A DNA stretch of 49,186 bases from the NCBI GenBank assembly GCA_030693155.1, contig JAUYBJ010000278.1, positions 1-49,186 on the forward strand, given 5' to 3'. The notes beneath the pieces were generated by a model, which was not told the origin of the DNA, did not search any database, and worked only from the letters and a program-made list of their open reading frames with translations. Position 1 is the first letter of the stretch, and every line of letters begins with the position of its first letter. Position numbers and translations under genes: made by a program. Origin of the DNA: Methylococcales bacterium (GTDB lineage Bacteria > Pseudomonadota > Gammaproteobacteria > Methylococcales > Methylomonadaceae). This document shows positions 8,175 through 16,257 of the stretch, in pieces.

Positions 8175-8843
8175 TCACCACATGACCATCATCATTTGCG
8201 CTATGCGGTCGGCGAATTCAAAAATGCGGGCATCGTGGGTGACGATGACTAGGGCGCAGTCTTCGTGTAGCGCGACTTCTTTTAATAAGTTCATGACATT
8301 ATGTCCGCTGACGTGGTCTAACGCGCTGGTGGGTTCGTCGCAGACGATTAACCGTGGGCTGTGAATCAGTGCGCGGGCAATGGCGACTCGTTGTTGCTGT
8401 CCGCCTGACAGTTGTGAGGGGAAGGATTTCCAGCGGTCACCCAAGCCGACTTGTTCCAATACTTCAATGGCTTTGCGCTCAGCAATGGCGCGTTTAACGC
8501 CGTTGATAATCAGCGGAATCGAGACATTTTCAGCGGCATTGAGTGATGGTAATAAATTAAAGGCTTGAAAGACAAAGCCGATATTTTTGGCGCGAAACTG
8601 GAGTTTGTCTTTGCTGCGCATGGCGTTGACGTTTTCGCCGAATAGCTCACACACCCCTGAATCTTGATCCAGTATGCCCGCTATCACGGAAATTAACGTG
8701 GTCTTGCCGCAACCAGAGGACCCGACCAGCATCATTAATTCGCCCAGTTTGATGGTTAAGTCGATACCGTTTAAGGCAATAACTTTCTGCCCTCCTGTAT
8801 CATAAATTTTAACCAGTTTTTCACAACGAACGGCATCAACCAT
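8175..8843 (-). CDS. ABC transporter ATP-binding protein, LolD/MacB/DevA type
   Basis: The 222-residue ATPase has Walker A GSSGCGKTT (about 42-50), signature LSGGQQQRVAIARAL (about 143-157) and Walker B LIVCDEPTSALD (about 163-174). It is the cytoplasmic engine for the permease encoded 2 bases upstream. This class drives extrusion across the envelope (lipoproteins, glycolipids, peptides, drugs) rather than import. Substrate cannot be told from sequence. Both genes run from a start near 10000. Confidence 0.93.
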   Translation of the reverse strand: MVDAVRCEKLVKIYDTGGQKVIALNGIDLTIKLGELMMLVGSSGCGKTTLISVIAGILDQDSGVCELFGENVNAMRSKDKLQFRAKNIGFVFQAFNLLPSLNAAENVSIPLIINGVKRAIAERKAIEVLEQVGLGDRWKSFPSQLSGGQQQRVAIARALIHSPRLIVCDEPTSALDHVSGHNVMNLLKEVALHEDCALVIVTHDARIFEFADRIAQMMMVMW

Positions 8844-8845
8844 AA

Positions 8846-10000
8846 TCAGCTCTTAAACACGATGGCAGGTTCTAAACGCATGACTTTTAGAATACTGATG
8901 AACGCGGCGAGCATACAGATAATACTTACACCCGCACCGCTGAATACCAGCAGTTGCCACGGAAATTTGAACGCTAAAATGGTGTGGCGCATGGCGTAGC
9001 CGAATAAGGCGGTTAAGCCCACGCCCATGCCATAACCGATACTGCCGACTAATACGGCTTGTAATAAAATCATGCGTAATAATGTCCAGTTGCTGGTTCC
9101 CATGGCTTTTAATACCCCGAATTGGCGGATATTTTCCAGTGTGAAGCTATAAAAAGTTTGCCCTGCAATTGCCGCACCGACAATAAAACCTAATAATACC
9201 GAGATACCAAAGTTAATCGGTATGCCTGTGTTATTTATAAAATAGTGATAGGTTATATCCATAAATTCTTGTTGCGTATAGGCGGCTAAGCCGGTTTTTT
9301 CTTGAATGCGGCGGGTGAGTTCGCCTAAGTCTTGCCCTTGGTTGGCTTTGACGAGGACAAACGACAATAATTTACGCTCTTTGGGTGCGTAGCTTTTCGC
9401 GCGGGAATAGGTGGTGTAGATGACAGGCTGGGATTGAAAGGTGCGGGTTACTTTAGCGATACCGACAATAATGGCGCGATGGTCATTGAGTTCCAGACTG
9501 TCACCTATTTTTAGCGGTATTTTTTTGCCGTCCGCGCTCAGTTTACTGAGCTTTTCATTCAGACCATCAATATCAATAATTACGCCATCACTACGGCGCA
9601 AATCGCTGATATTGCCTTGTAACATAATCGGCGGCCCGCCAATCAGCGTGGTGTCATCTAAACCGATGACGTTACAAGTTTGAAATGCGCCATCGGCAAG
9701 CCGTGCTTTTAATAAACCTTTATACATCGGCATTGCCCACGCCACGCCTGAAATGCCGCGTACTCGGTATAACTCAGTATCTTGCAGGGGTTTAATATCA
9801 TCAACAAACTGGACTTTTTCATCCATCACCCAAATATCAGGCAAGCCCGTATCAGAAATAAAGCTGTAAGTGCGGGCGAGTATGCCCATAAAAATCGCGG
9901 GTTGCTGGGTCATAATCAGCGAGGCAAAAGTCAGCCCCATGACGATACCCAAGTATTTACCTGTATCGCCCATTAACATTTTTAAGGCTATGTGATTCAT
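8846..10000 (-). CDS. ABC exporter permease, DevC/FtsX-like
   Basis: The 384 residues show the topology of MacB/DevC permeases: one membrane segment near residues 17-37, a large periplasmic domain (about 45-255), and three C-terminal membrane segments (about 265-290, 308-335, 350-375). The conserved segment FGVLKAMGTSNWTL lies in the cytoplasmic loop. It resembles DevC, the permease of the DevBCA glycolipid exporter of cyanobacteria, but a DevB/HlyD-type adaptor gene is absent from this window. The divergent gene pmbA starts 195 bases away, leaving room for a shared promoter region. Confidence 0.85.
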   Translation of the reverse strand: MNHIALKMLMGDTGKYLGIVMGLTFASLIMTQQPAIFMGILARTYSFISDTGLPDIWVMDEKVQFVDDIKPLQDTELYRVRGISGVAWAMPMYKGLLKARLADGAFQTCNVIGLDDTTLIGGPPIMLQGNISDLRRSDGVIIDIDGLNEKLSKLSADGKKIPLKIGDSLELNDHRAIIVGIAKVTRTFQSQPVIYTTYSRAKSYAPKERKLLSFVLVKANQGQDLGELTRRIQEKTGLAAYTQQEFMDITYHYFINNTGIPINFGISVLLGFIVGAAIAGQTFYSFTLENIRQFGVLKAMGTSNWTLLRMILLQAVLVGSIGYGMGVGLTALFGYAMRHTILAFKFPWQLLVFSGAGVSIICMLAAFISILKVMRLEPAIVFKS

Positions 10001-10195
10001 TATTGAGTCGGTGCGGGAAGTGTGAGAGGTGCATCATGCGATGAATGATGCCGCTTGCGGTGCTGTAATGATTTTATAGTGTTGCGGGTGTGATAACAAG
10101 GCGGAGGGCTTGTTGTGCTAAAAACCCATGAAAGCCCGTGCTGATATTGCTATCATGACACATTAAGCGTTTAACCAACCCAGACAGAGAATAAC
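10001..10195. other. Divergent intergenic region, ABC permease / pmbA
   Basis: This 195-base gap separates two divergent genes, so it must hold promoters in both directions. I see AT-rich candidates but no pair of boxes convincing enough to name, and no operator palindrome. Confidence 0.5.
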
Positions 10196-11527
10196 GTGCA
10201 GAATCCAGAATTAATGAATCAGTTAAAAAATACCGTGCAGTCCATTTTGGATGAAGCTAAACAACAGGGTGCGAGTGCGGCGGAAGCAGGGCTTAGTTTG
10301 CAGGACGGTTTATCCGTTACTGCGCGCTTGGGCGAAGTGGAAACCATTGAACATGATTGCAGCCAGAATTTAGGCGTGACGGTGTATTTCGGGCAATGCA
10401 AAGGCTCGGCAAGCAGTACCGATTTATCGCCTGAATCCATTAAAGAAACCGTGCGGGCGGCGTGCAGTATTGCGCGTTATACCAGCCCCGATGAATACGC
10501 AGGCTTGCCTGACAAAGATTTGTTAGCGACTGAATTTCCTGATTTGGATTTATATCATCCGTGGAATATCAGTGCCGACGAAGCAATCGCCTTAGCCATT
10601 GAATGCGAAAACGCGGCGCGGTTTTATAATGCCGATATTAGCAATTCCGAAGGCGCGACCGTCAATAGTCATCAAGGCATCAGCGTGATGGGTAATAGTC
10701 TGGACTTTTTACAAGGGCGATTATCTACCCGCCATTCCTTAAGTTGCTCAGTATTGGGACAACGCGGCGACAGTATGCAGCGTGATTATTGGTATACCGT
10801 TGCCAGAAATGCCCAGTGTTTGGAATCTGCGGTTGATGTCGGCAAGAAAGCCGCTGAACGCACTTTGCGCCGTTTAAATGCGCAATCATTAAGCACTCGT
10901 CAATGCCCTGTGTTGTTTTGTGCGGAAATGGCTGGCGGGTTATTGGGTTCATTGTGCGGTGCAATCAGCGGCGGTAATTTATACCGTAAATCGACGTTTT
11001 TATTGGATGCCTTAGGCACACAGATTTTCCCTGATTTTATTCATATCTACGAACAGCCGCATTTATTGGGTGCGTTGGGCAGTTCGATTTATGACGGTGA
11101 AGGTGTCGCCACGCAAGCGCGTGATCTGGTGCGTGACGGCGTATTGCAGGGTTATATTTTAAGCACTTATTCAGCGCGTAAACTCGGCTTGCGTAGTACG
11201 GGTAATGCAGGCGGTGTACATAATTTAACCATTACGCCCAGCGATTCAGATTTTGACGCATTACTAAGACAAATGAATACAGGTCTATTGGTCACAGAAT
11301 TAATGGGGCAGGGTGTGAATATGGTCACGGGTGATTATTCACGCGGCGCGGCTGGTTTTTGGATAGAAAACGGCGTGATTCAATACCCTGTCGAAGAAAT
11401 TACTATCGCAGGTAATTTAAAAACCATGTTTAAAAATATCGTCGCTATCGGTAATGATGTGGATTATCGCGGCAACACCCGCACAGGGTCGATATTGGTG
11501 GAGCAGATGTCGATTGCTGGGCAGTAA
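10196..11527 (+). CDS. pmbA: Metalloprotease-related protein PmbA/TldE
   Basis: The 443 residues cover the full TldD/PmbA fold. Recognisable are the N-terminal helical domain, the segment SNSEGATVNSHQ (about 149-160), the strand-rich core with GGNLYRKSTFLLD (about 261-273) and the conserved C-terminus with NDVDYRGNTRTGSILVE. With TldD it forms a heterodimeric peptidase that clips small peptides such as microcin precursors and CcdA; TldD carries the zinc motif and PmbA does not. tldD is not in this window. The frame opens with GTG at 10196 after the purine-rich stretch CAGAGA; an in-frame ATG at 10214 is a possible alternative start. Confidence 0.9.
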   Translation: MQNPELMNQLKNTVQSILDEAKQQGASAAEAGLSLQDGLSVTARLGEVETIEHDCSQNLGVTVYFGQCKGSASSTDLSPESIKETVRAACSIARYTSPDEYAGLPDKDLLATEFPDLDLYHPWNISADEAIALAIECENAARFYNADISNSEGATVNSHQGISVMGNSLDFLQGRLSTRHSLSCSVLGQRGDSMQRDYWYTVARNAQCLESAVDVGKKAAERTLRRLNAQSLSTRQCPVLFCAEMAGGLLGSLCGAISGGNLYRKSTFLLDALGTQIFPDFIHIYEQPHLLGALGSSIYDGEGVATQARDLVRDGVLQGYILSTYSARKLGLRSTGNAGGVHNLTITPSDSDFDALLRQMNTGLLVTELMGQGVNMVTGDYSRGAAGFWIENGVIQYPVEEITIAGNLKTMFKNIVAIGNDVDYRGNTRTGSILVEQMSIAGQ

Positions 11528-11537
11528 GTGCATAAAA

Positions 11538-11564
11538 GTGGGCGCGATTTTAATCGCGCCTGCC
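11538..11564 (+). terminator. Palindromic repeat serving as pmbA terminator
   Basis: GGCGCGATT pairs with AATCGCGCC (11541-11549 with 11552-11560) around a two-base loop, 13 bases after the pmbA stop. The flanks GTGG and TGCC match other members of the GTGGGCGCGA palindrome family in this window. No strong T-run follows, so termination is inferred from position. Confidence 0.65.
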
Positions 11565-11678
11565 TATTATCACTGCTCTCTTCATACCCGCGCCATTATA
11601 GGCGTAAAATAGTGACAGCAATTTTCTAGCCAATAGCTGAAGCAATTGGACTCTTTTCAAATTCACAAAAAATTCCCC

Positions 11679-14600
11679 ATGCCCTCAGCCATTCAAACTT
11701 ATCTACAAGACATAGCCTGCCATTTACAAGCGGGCAATTCCACCGAACACACTCACCGCCCCGCGCTGCAAACTTTGTTACAAAGCATTTTGCCTGAGTA
11801 TCACATCACCAACGAACCGCGCCGTATTGCCTGTGGTGCGCCTGATTTTGAAATAGCCAAAGGCAGTGAACCGATAGGGCATATTGAAGCCAAAGATGTT
11901 GGCATTGATTTAAACAAAGTCCAAAAATCTGAACAACTGGCACGTTACACCGCCTCATTGAATAATCTACTCTTAACTGATTATTTAGAATTTCGCTGGT
12001 TTGTGAATGGCGAATACAAAGCCGATATGACGGTGAAATTAGCCGAACTGGGCAAAAATGGGGCATTAAAAATTTACCCTGAAGCATTTGACCGCTTAGA
12101 AAACTTATTTAAAAGCGTTGTTGAGTCGCAGATTATCACCCTGCGCAGTCCTGAAGAACTCGCTAAAAAAATGGCGCATATTGCCCGTTTAATGAATGAC
12201 GTATTGATTAAGGCTTACGGACAAGAAGACGACAACGGCAAATTACACGCGCAACTCAGCAGTTTTCGTGAAGTATTAATCGACACTTTATCAGTAGAAG
12301 AATTTGCCGATATGGTGGCACAAACCATCTGCTACGGTTTATTCACTGCCAAATGCAGCGCGATGAATGCCGAGTTTTCCCGTTTAACTGCTGTGCATTT
12401 CGTCCCCAAAACCAATCCGTTTTTACGGCAATTTTTCAATCAACTGGCAGGGATTGAACTAGACGAACGGCTGGTGTGGATGGTGGAACATTTAGTCGCG
12501 GTGTTAAACCGTGCGGACATCGGCGCGATTTTAGCTGATTTTGGCAAACGCACCCGCCGTGAAGATCCCGTCGTGCATTTTTATGAAACCTTTCTCGCTA
12601 ACTACGATGCTAAATTGCGCGAAGTGCGCGGCGTTTATTACACACCAGAGCCTGTGGTGTCTTACATCGTGCGCTCAGTAGATTTGATTTTAAAAAATCA
12701 ATTTGGTTTGCGGGAAGGTTTAGCCGATAGTTCACAAATCCCCACCAGTGGGAGCGACTTTAGTCGCGTTGACGTTGACTCCGCGACTAAAGTCGCTCCC
12801 ACAATGATACACAAAGTCCAAATTCTTGACCCAGCCACAGGTACAGGCACATTTTTATACGCGGTGATTGCACAAATTTACCAGCAAGTAACGAAAAGAA
12901 ATAACGGCTGCTGGTCGGATTATGTCTCTAAACATTTATTGCCGCGTGTGCATGGTTTTGAATTGTTAATGGCGGCGTACACCGTTGCGCATATCAAATT
13001 GAGCTTGCAACTCAAAGACTACGGTTATGATTTTAAAAGTGATGAACGCTTGCGGGTGTTTTTAACCAACACCTTAGACGAAGCCCACGGCAAACAAACC
13101 ACTTTATTATCGGAATGGTTATCGAATGAAGCCAACGCTGCCAGTAGTGTGAAACGCGATTCGCCTGTGATGGTGATTTTGGGCAATCCGCCGTATTCAG
13201 GTCATTCGGCTAATACGGGCGCGTGGATTAGTGATTTATTACGCAGTGCGGGTACTGCGGCTAATTATTTTCAAGTTGATGGACAGTCACTCAATGAACG
13301 TAATCCCAAATGGTTAAACGATGATTATGTGAAGTTTATTCGTTTTGCTCACTGGCGGATTATGCAAACGGGTTATGGGGTATTAGCGTTTGTCACTAAT
13401 CACGGTTATTTAGATAATCCGACCTTTCGCGGCATGAGGCAATCGTTATTGCAGGATTTTGACGAGATTTATATTTTAGATCTACACGGTAACAGCAAGA
13501 AAAAAGAAACCGCGCCCGATGGTTCAGTCGATAAAAATGTCTTTGATATTCAGCAAGGCGTGGCGATTGGGATTTTTATTAAACACCAACAGCCCATTAA
13601 AGGTGGGCGCGAATTTATTCGCTCAGTGGATGATAAAAGCGCGAATAAATTCGCGCCCACAAAAATACATCACGCACATTTGTACGGCGAACGCCAAAGC
13701 AAATACCAGTATTTAGCCGAGCAGGATATTAACACCACGGACTGGAAACCGTTAAAACCACAAGCCCCGTTTTATTTGTTTGTACCGCAAGATACGGATT
13801 TGTTGCCTGAGTATCAAGCGGGCTGGAAAGTGACTGAGATGATGCCTGTTAATGTGTTGGGCTTTCAAACCCACCGTGATGATTTTGCTATTGCGTTTGA
13901 AAAAGAAACTATCGTTAAGCGTATGCAGGACATGAGAGCAACCGACCTTTCTGATAGTCAGTTGCTTGAAAAATATGAGTTAAAGGAAAGTACCAGCTGG
14001 AAACTAGAAAAGGTCAGGAAATCACTTAGGAATTTAAAAAACTGGGAGAGTAATATAACGCAATGTCTCTATCGCCCTTTTGATACCCGTTATTGTTATT
14101 TTAGCGAAACCGTAATGGATAGACCAAGACGGGAATTACAGAGTCATGTATTAGGCAGGGAAAATTTACTTATAAACTTGACAAGAATTGTTAAGTTAAA
14201 CCATTGGCAACATTCGTTAGTGACCAATGTCCCTTCTACTGCAATTTGTATGGATACTAATGGTTCTTATGCTTTTCCACTCTACCTTTACCCCACCCAA
14301 CAAAGCAGCCTATTTGACCACGACCCAGACCACGACACCCGAAAACCCAATTTCTCCCCCGCATTCATCGCCGACTTAGAAACCCGTTTACAACTCACCT
14401 TCATACCCGAAGACAAAGGCGATTTTGAGCAAACCATCAGCGCGTTAGACGTATTCCACACTATGTACGCCGTCTTTCACAGCCCCACATACCGCACCCG
14501 CTATGCCGAATTTTTAAAAATGGATTTTCCGCGCTTGCCGTTAATCAGTGATAAAGCCCTGTTTAAACAACTGGCAGATTTGGGCGAGCAGTTAGTGAGT

Positions 14601-14930
14601 CTGCATTTAATGGACGGGAAGACAAACCAAGGTTTGTACGATAGTGAGCATTGTTTTCCGATAGCAGGCGATAATCTAGTAGAAAAAATCGACTACCAAG
14701 ACAACAAGATTTATATCAACAAAACCCAATACTTTGACTCTATAACCCCAGAACTGTGGGCGTTTCATATCGGCGGCTATCAAGTTTGTCAAAAATGGCT
14801 CAAAGACCGCAAAGGCAAACACTTAAGCTATGACGATTGCAATCATTATTTAAGCATTCTGGCAGCCCTTGAACACACACACACACTGATGCTCGCCATT
14901 GATGACATTCTGGTTTTTCCAATTCTGTAG
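11679..14930 (+). CDS. Single-chain type ISP/IIG-like restriction-modification enzyme
   Basis: Counting from the ATG at 11679 (1083 residues; an upstream TTG at 11646 in the same frame is less likely), the N-terminal part has a PD-(D/E)XK nuclease pattern: D56 in GAPDFEI, then E70 and K72 in IEAKD. An adenine-N6 methyltransferase follows, with motif I DPATGTGTF (about 384-392) and motif IV NPPYSG (about 502-507). The C-terminal third matches type ISP proteins in the target-recognition region and in the block FHIGGYQVCQKWLKDRKG. It is shorter than classical type ISP enzymes (about 1570 residues) and I see no helicase motifs between nuclease and methyltransferase, so it probably acts as a combined type IIG enzyme. 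Two palindromic elements interrupt it in frame (12748-12802 and 13603-13660) and a third degraded one lies at 14622-14637. No separate specificity or methylase gene adjoins it. Confidence 0.88.
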   Translation: MPSAIQTYLQDIACHLQAGNSTEHTHRPALQTLLQSILPEYHITNEPRRIACGAPDFEIAKGSEPIGHIEAKDVGIDLNKVQKSEQLARYTASLNNLLLTDYLEFRWFVNGEYKADMTVKLAELGKNGALKIYPEAFDRLENLFKSVVESQIITLRSPEELAKKMAHIARLMNDVLIKAYGQEDDNGKLHAQLSSFREVLIDTLSVEEFADMVAQTICYGLFTAKCSAMNAEFSRLTAVHFVPKTNPFLRQFFNQLAGIELDERLVWMVEHLVAVLNRADIGAILADFGKRTRREDPVVHFYETFLANYDAKLREVRGVYYTPEPVVSYIVRSVDLILKNQFGLREGLADSSQIPTSGSDFSRVDVDSATKVAPTMIHKVQILDPATGTGTFLYAVIAQIYQQVTKRNNGCWSDYVSKHLLPRVHGFELLMAAYTVAHIKLSLQLKDYGYDFKSDERLRVFLTNTLDEAHGKQTTLLSEWLSNEANAASSVKRDSPVMVILGNPPYSGHSANTGAWISDLLRSAGTAANYFQVDGQSLNERNPKWLNDDYVKFIRFAHWRIMQTGYGVLAFVTNHGYLDNPTFRGMRQSLLQDFDEIYILDLHGNSKKKETAPDGSVDKNVFDIQQGVAIGIFIKHQQPIKGGREFIRSVDDKSANKFAPTKIHHAHLYGERQSKYQYLAEQDINTTDWKPLKPQAPFYLFVPQDTDLLPEYQAGWKVTEMMPVNVLGFQTHRDDFAIAFEKETIVKRMQDMRATDLSDSQLLEKYELKESTSWKLEKVRKSLRNLKNWESNITQCLYRPFDTRYCYFSETVMDRPRRELQSHVLGRENLLINLTRIVKLNHWQHSLVTNVPSTAICMDTNGSYAFPLYLYPTQQSSLFDHDPDHDTRKPNFSPAFIADLETRLQLTFIPEDKGDFEQTISALDVFHTMYAVFHSPTYRTRYAEFLKMDFPRLPLISDKALFKQLADLGEQLVSLHLMDGKTNQGLYDSEHCFPIAGDNLVEKIDYQDNKIYINKTQYFDSITPELWAFHIGGYQVCQKWLKDRKGKHLSYDDCNHYLSILAALEHTHTLMLAIDDILVFPIL
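12748..12802. repeat. Palindromic element inserted in frame in the R-M gene (copy 1)
   Basis: A perfect 21-bp stem runs from 12748-12768 to 12782-12802, with a 13-base loop; the arm begins GTGGGAGCGACTTTAGTCGC. It is read through in frame and encodes GSDFSRVDVDSATKVAPT, just before methyltransferase motif I, where related proteins vary in length. The peptide resembles the one encoded by copy 2 at 13603-13660. Confidence 0.92.
13603..13660. repeat. Palindromic element inserted in frame in the R-M gene (copy 2)
   Basis: A perfect 20-bp stem (13603-13622 with 13641-13660; arm GTGGGCGCGAATTTATTCGC) encloses an 18-base loop. Read in the same phase as copy 1, it encodes GGREFIRSVDDKSANKFAPT, between a GVAIGIFIK strand and the segment HAHLYGERQSKYQYL, probably a surface loop. 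Arms of related sequence occur outside genes at 11538-11564 and 19723-19748. Confidence 0.92.
14622..14637. repeat. Short palindrome in the 3' part of the R-M gene
   Basis: ACAAACC and GGTTTGT flank AA. The sequence matches the core of the 28-bp palindrome at 8126-8153 except for the centre. It is read in frame as part of KTNQGLYD, at a place where related proteins vary. It could be an eroded insertion or chance. Confidence 0.45.
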
Positions 14931-14942
14931 GTTGGCTATCAT

Positions 14943-14980
14943 GACTGCCAGTCCTCAAAGGACTGGCAGTCGTGTTTTTT
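14943..14980 (+). terminator. Terminator after the R-M gene, ACTGCCAGTCC palindrome
   Basis: GACTGCCAGTCC (14943-14954) pairs perfectly with 14960-14971 over the loop TCAAA and is followed by GTGTTTTTT. It lies between the convergent R-M and pyrD genes. A close relative with the same CAGTCC...GGACTG core and trailing CGTG is found at 18718-18742. Confidence 0.85.
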
Positions 14981-15994
14981 CTACAATGCCTTGACAATAT
15001 CCGCTATCAACTCAGGGCCGCGATAAATCAGACCGCTGTAAATTTGCACCAGACTCGCACCAGCGGCTAATTTTTCCTGTGCATCTTCCGCTGTCAAAAT
15101 CCCACCCGCCGCGATAATCGGTAGTTTGCCGTTGAATTCAGCCGCTAAACCACGCACTACGCGCGTGGCTTTGTCTTTCACAGGTGCGCCGCTCAAGCCG
15201 CCTGTTTCTTGTCCTAACGGGTGATTGGCAACTGCATCACGGGTAATGGTGGTGTTGGTGGCAATCACTGCGTCGATGGAAAACTCCATTAATAAGGTGG
15301 CAATGTGGGTAATTTCTTCATCAGTTAAATCAGGGGCGATTTTTACCGCAATCGGTACATAACGCCCGTGTTGCTGTTCCAGAGTTAATTGTTCTGCTTT
15401 TAATGCCGCCAACAAACTTTTGATTTCATCGCCTTGTTGTAATTGGCGCAGGTTTTTGGTGTTGGGCGAGGAAATATTGATAGTGATGTAACTGGCGAAT
15501 GGGTAGGCTTTGCGTAAGCCGATTAAATAGTCATCGGTCGCGTTTTCAATCGGGGTATCGGCATTTTTGCCGATGTTAATGCCCAGAATGCCTTGATAAT
15601 GACTGTGTTGAACTTGTTCCAGTAAATGGTCGATACCCAGATTATTAAAGCCCATGCGGTTAATAATCGCTTCGTGTTCAGGTAGTCTGAATAAGCGTGG
15701 TTTGGGATTGCCAGCTTGTGAGCGTGGTGTCACGGTGCCGATTTCCACGAAGCCAAAACCTAAGGCGGCGAGCGCGTCGATATAATCGCCGTTTTTATCC
15801 AAACCAGCGGCAAGTCCGACAGGATTTTTAAAGGTTAAGCCCATGACGGTGACGGGTTTGTCGGCAATACTGGGATAAAGCAGTTTGTTTAAACCAGTGG
15901 CTTGCGTGATGTTTAATAGTTTCAGGGTGACTTCATGCGCGGTTTCTGGATTCAGGGAAAACAACAGCGGACGTAATAAAGGATAAAGGTTCAT
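14981..15994 (-). CDS. pyrD: Dihydroorotate dehydrogenase (quinone), class 2
   Basis: PyrD oxidises dihydroorotate to orotate with FMN and passes electrons to membrane quinones, the fourth step of UMP synthesis. The 337 residues match class 2 enzymes, including the N-terminal helical membrane-association segment ([20 protein letters not shown]) that class 1 lacks. Conserved blocks are [20 protein letters not shown] (about 60-80), [11 protein letters not shown] with the catalytic serine (about 172-182), ATNTT (about 244-248) and the FMN phosphate site [11 protein letters not shown] followed by [10 protein letters not shown]. It appears to be a single-gene unit. Confidence 0.96.
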   Translation of the reverse strand: MNLYPLLRPLLFSLNPETAHEVTLKLLNITQATGLNKLLYPSIADKPVTVMGLTFKNPVGLAAGLDKNGDYIDALAALGFGFVEIGTVTPRSQAGNPKPRLFRLPEHEAIINRMGFNNLGIDHLLEQVQHSHYQGILGINIGKNADTPIENATDDYLIGLRKAYPFASYITINISSPNTKNLRQLQQGDEIKSLLAALKAEQLTLEQQHGRYVPIAVKIAPDLTDEEITHIATLLMEFSIDAVIATNTTITRDAVANHPLGQETGGLSGAPVKDKATRVVRGLAAEFNGKLPIIAAGGILTAEDAQEKLAAGASLVQIYSGLIYRGPELIADIVKAL

Positions 15995-16012
15995 GAGTTT
16001 ATTTCTTGGTAG

Positions 16013-16228
16013 GTTGGGTTAGCTATCGAGACTGTGAAAGTATTAATTATGCCAAACAACCGTCATTCTGGCATGGATGGTAAGCGCATGATGACGAACA
16101 AAATTGTAAAATGCGCTGCTTCACATCCCTGTGACTGGATTCCAGCATCCATGCTGGAATGACGGCTTTTTCGGCGAAACTGTGGTTCTAACTAGAATAC
16201 GTTCAAAGTCTCTATAGCGTAACCCAAC
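16013..16228. mobile_element. MITE-like element, copy 1
   Basis: The ends GTTGGGTTAGCTATCGAGACT (from 16013) and the reverse complement of 16200-16228 (GTTGGGTTACGCTATAGAGAC) are imperfect terminal inverted repeats of about 30 bases. Inside lies a second inverted pair: GTCATTCTGGCATGGATG near 16061 and CATCCATGCTGGAATGAC near 16147. No coding frame is convincing. Copy 2 at 24242-24504 shares the interior and the inner part of the terminal repeats (GAGACTGTGAAAGTATT). It fills the gap between pyrD and thiO. Confidence 0.75.
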
Positions 16229-16257
16229 ATTATTATAAATGGGTAGACGAAGCACAC

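Noticed and set aside
11646-11678. TTG start extending the R-M protein by 11 residues
   Set aside because: The extension has no recognisable conservation and no ribosome-binding site; the ATG at 11679 begins the recognisable domain.
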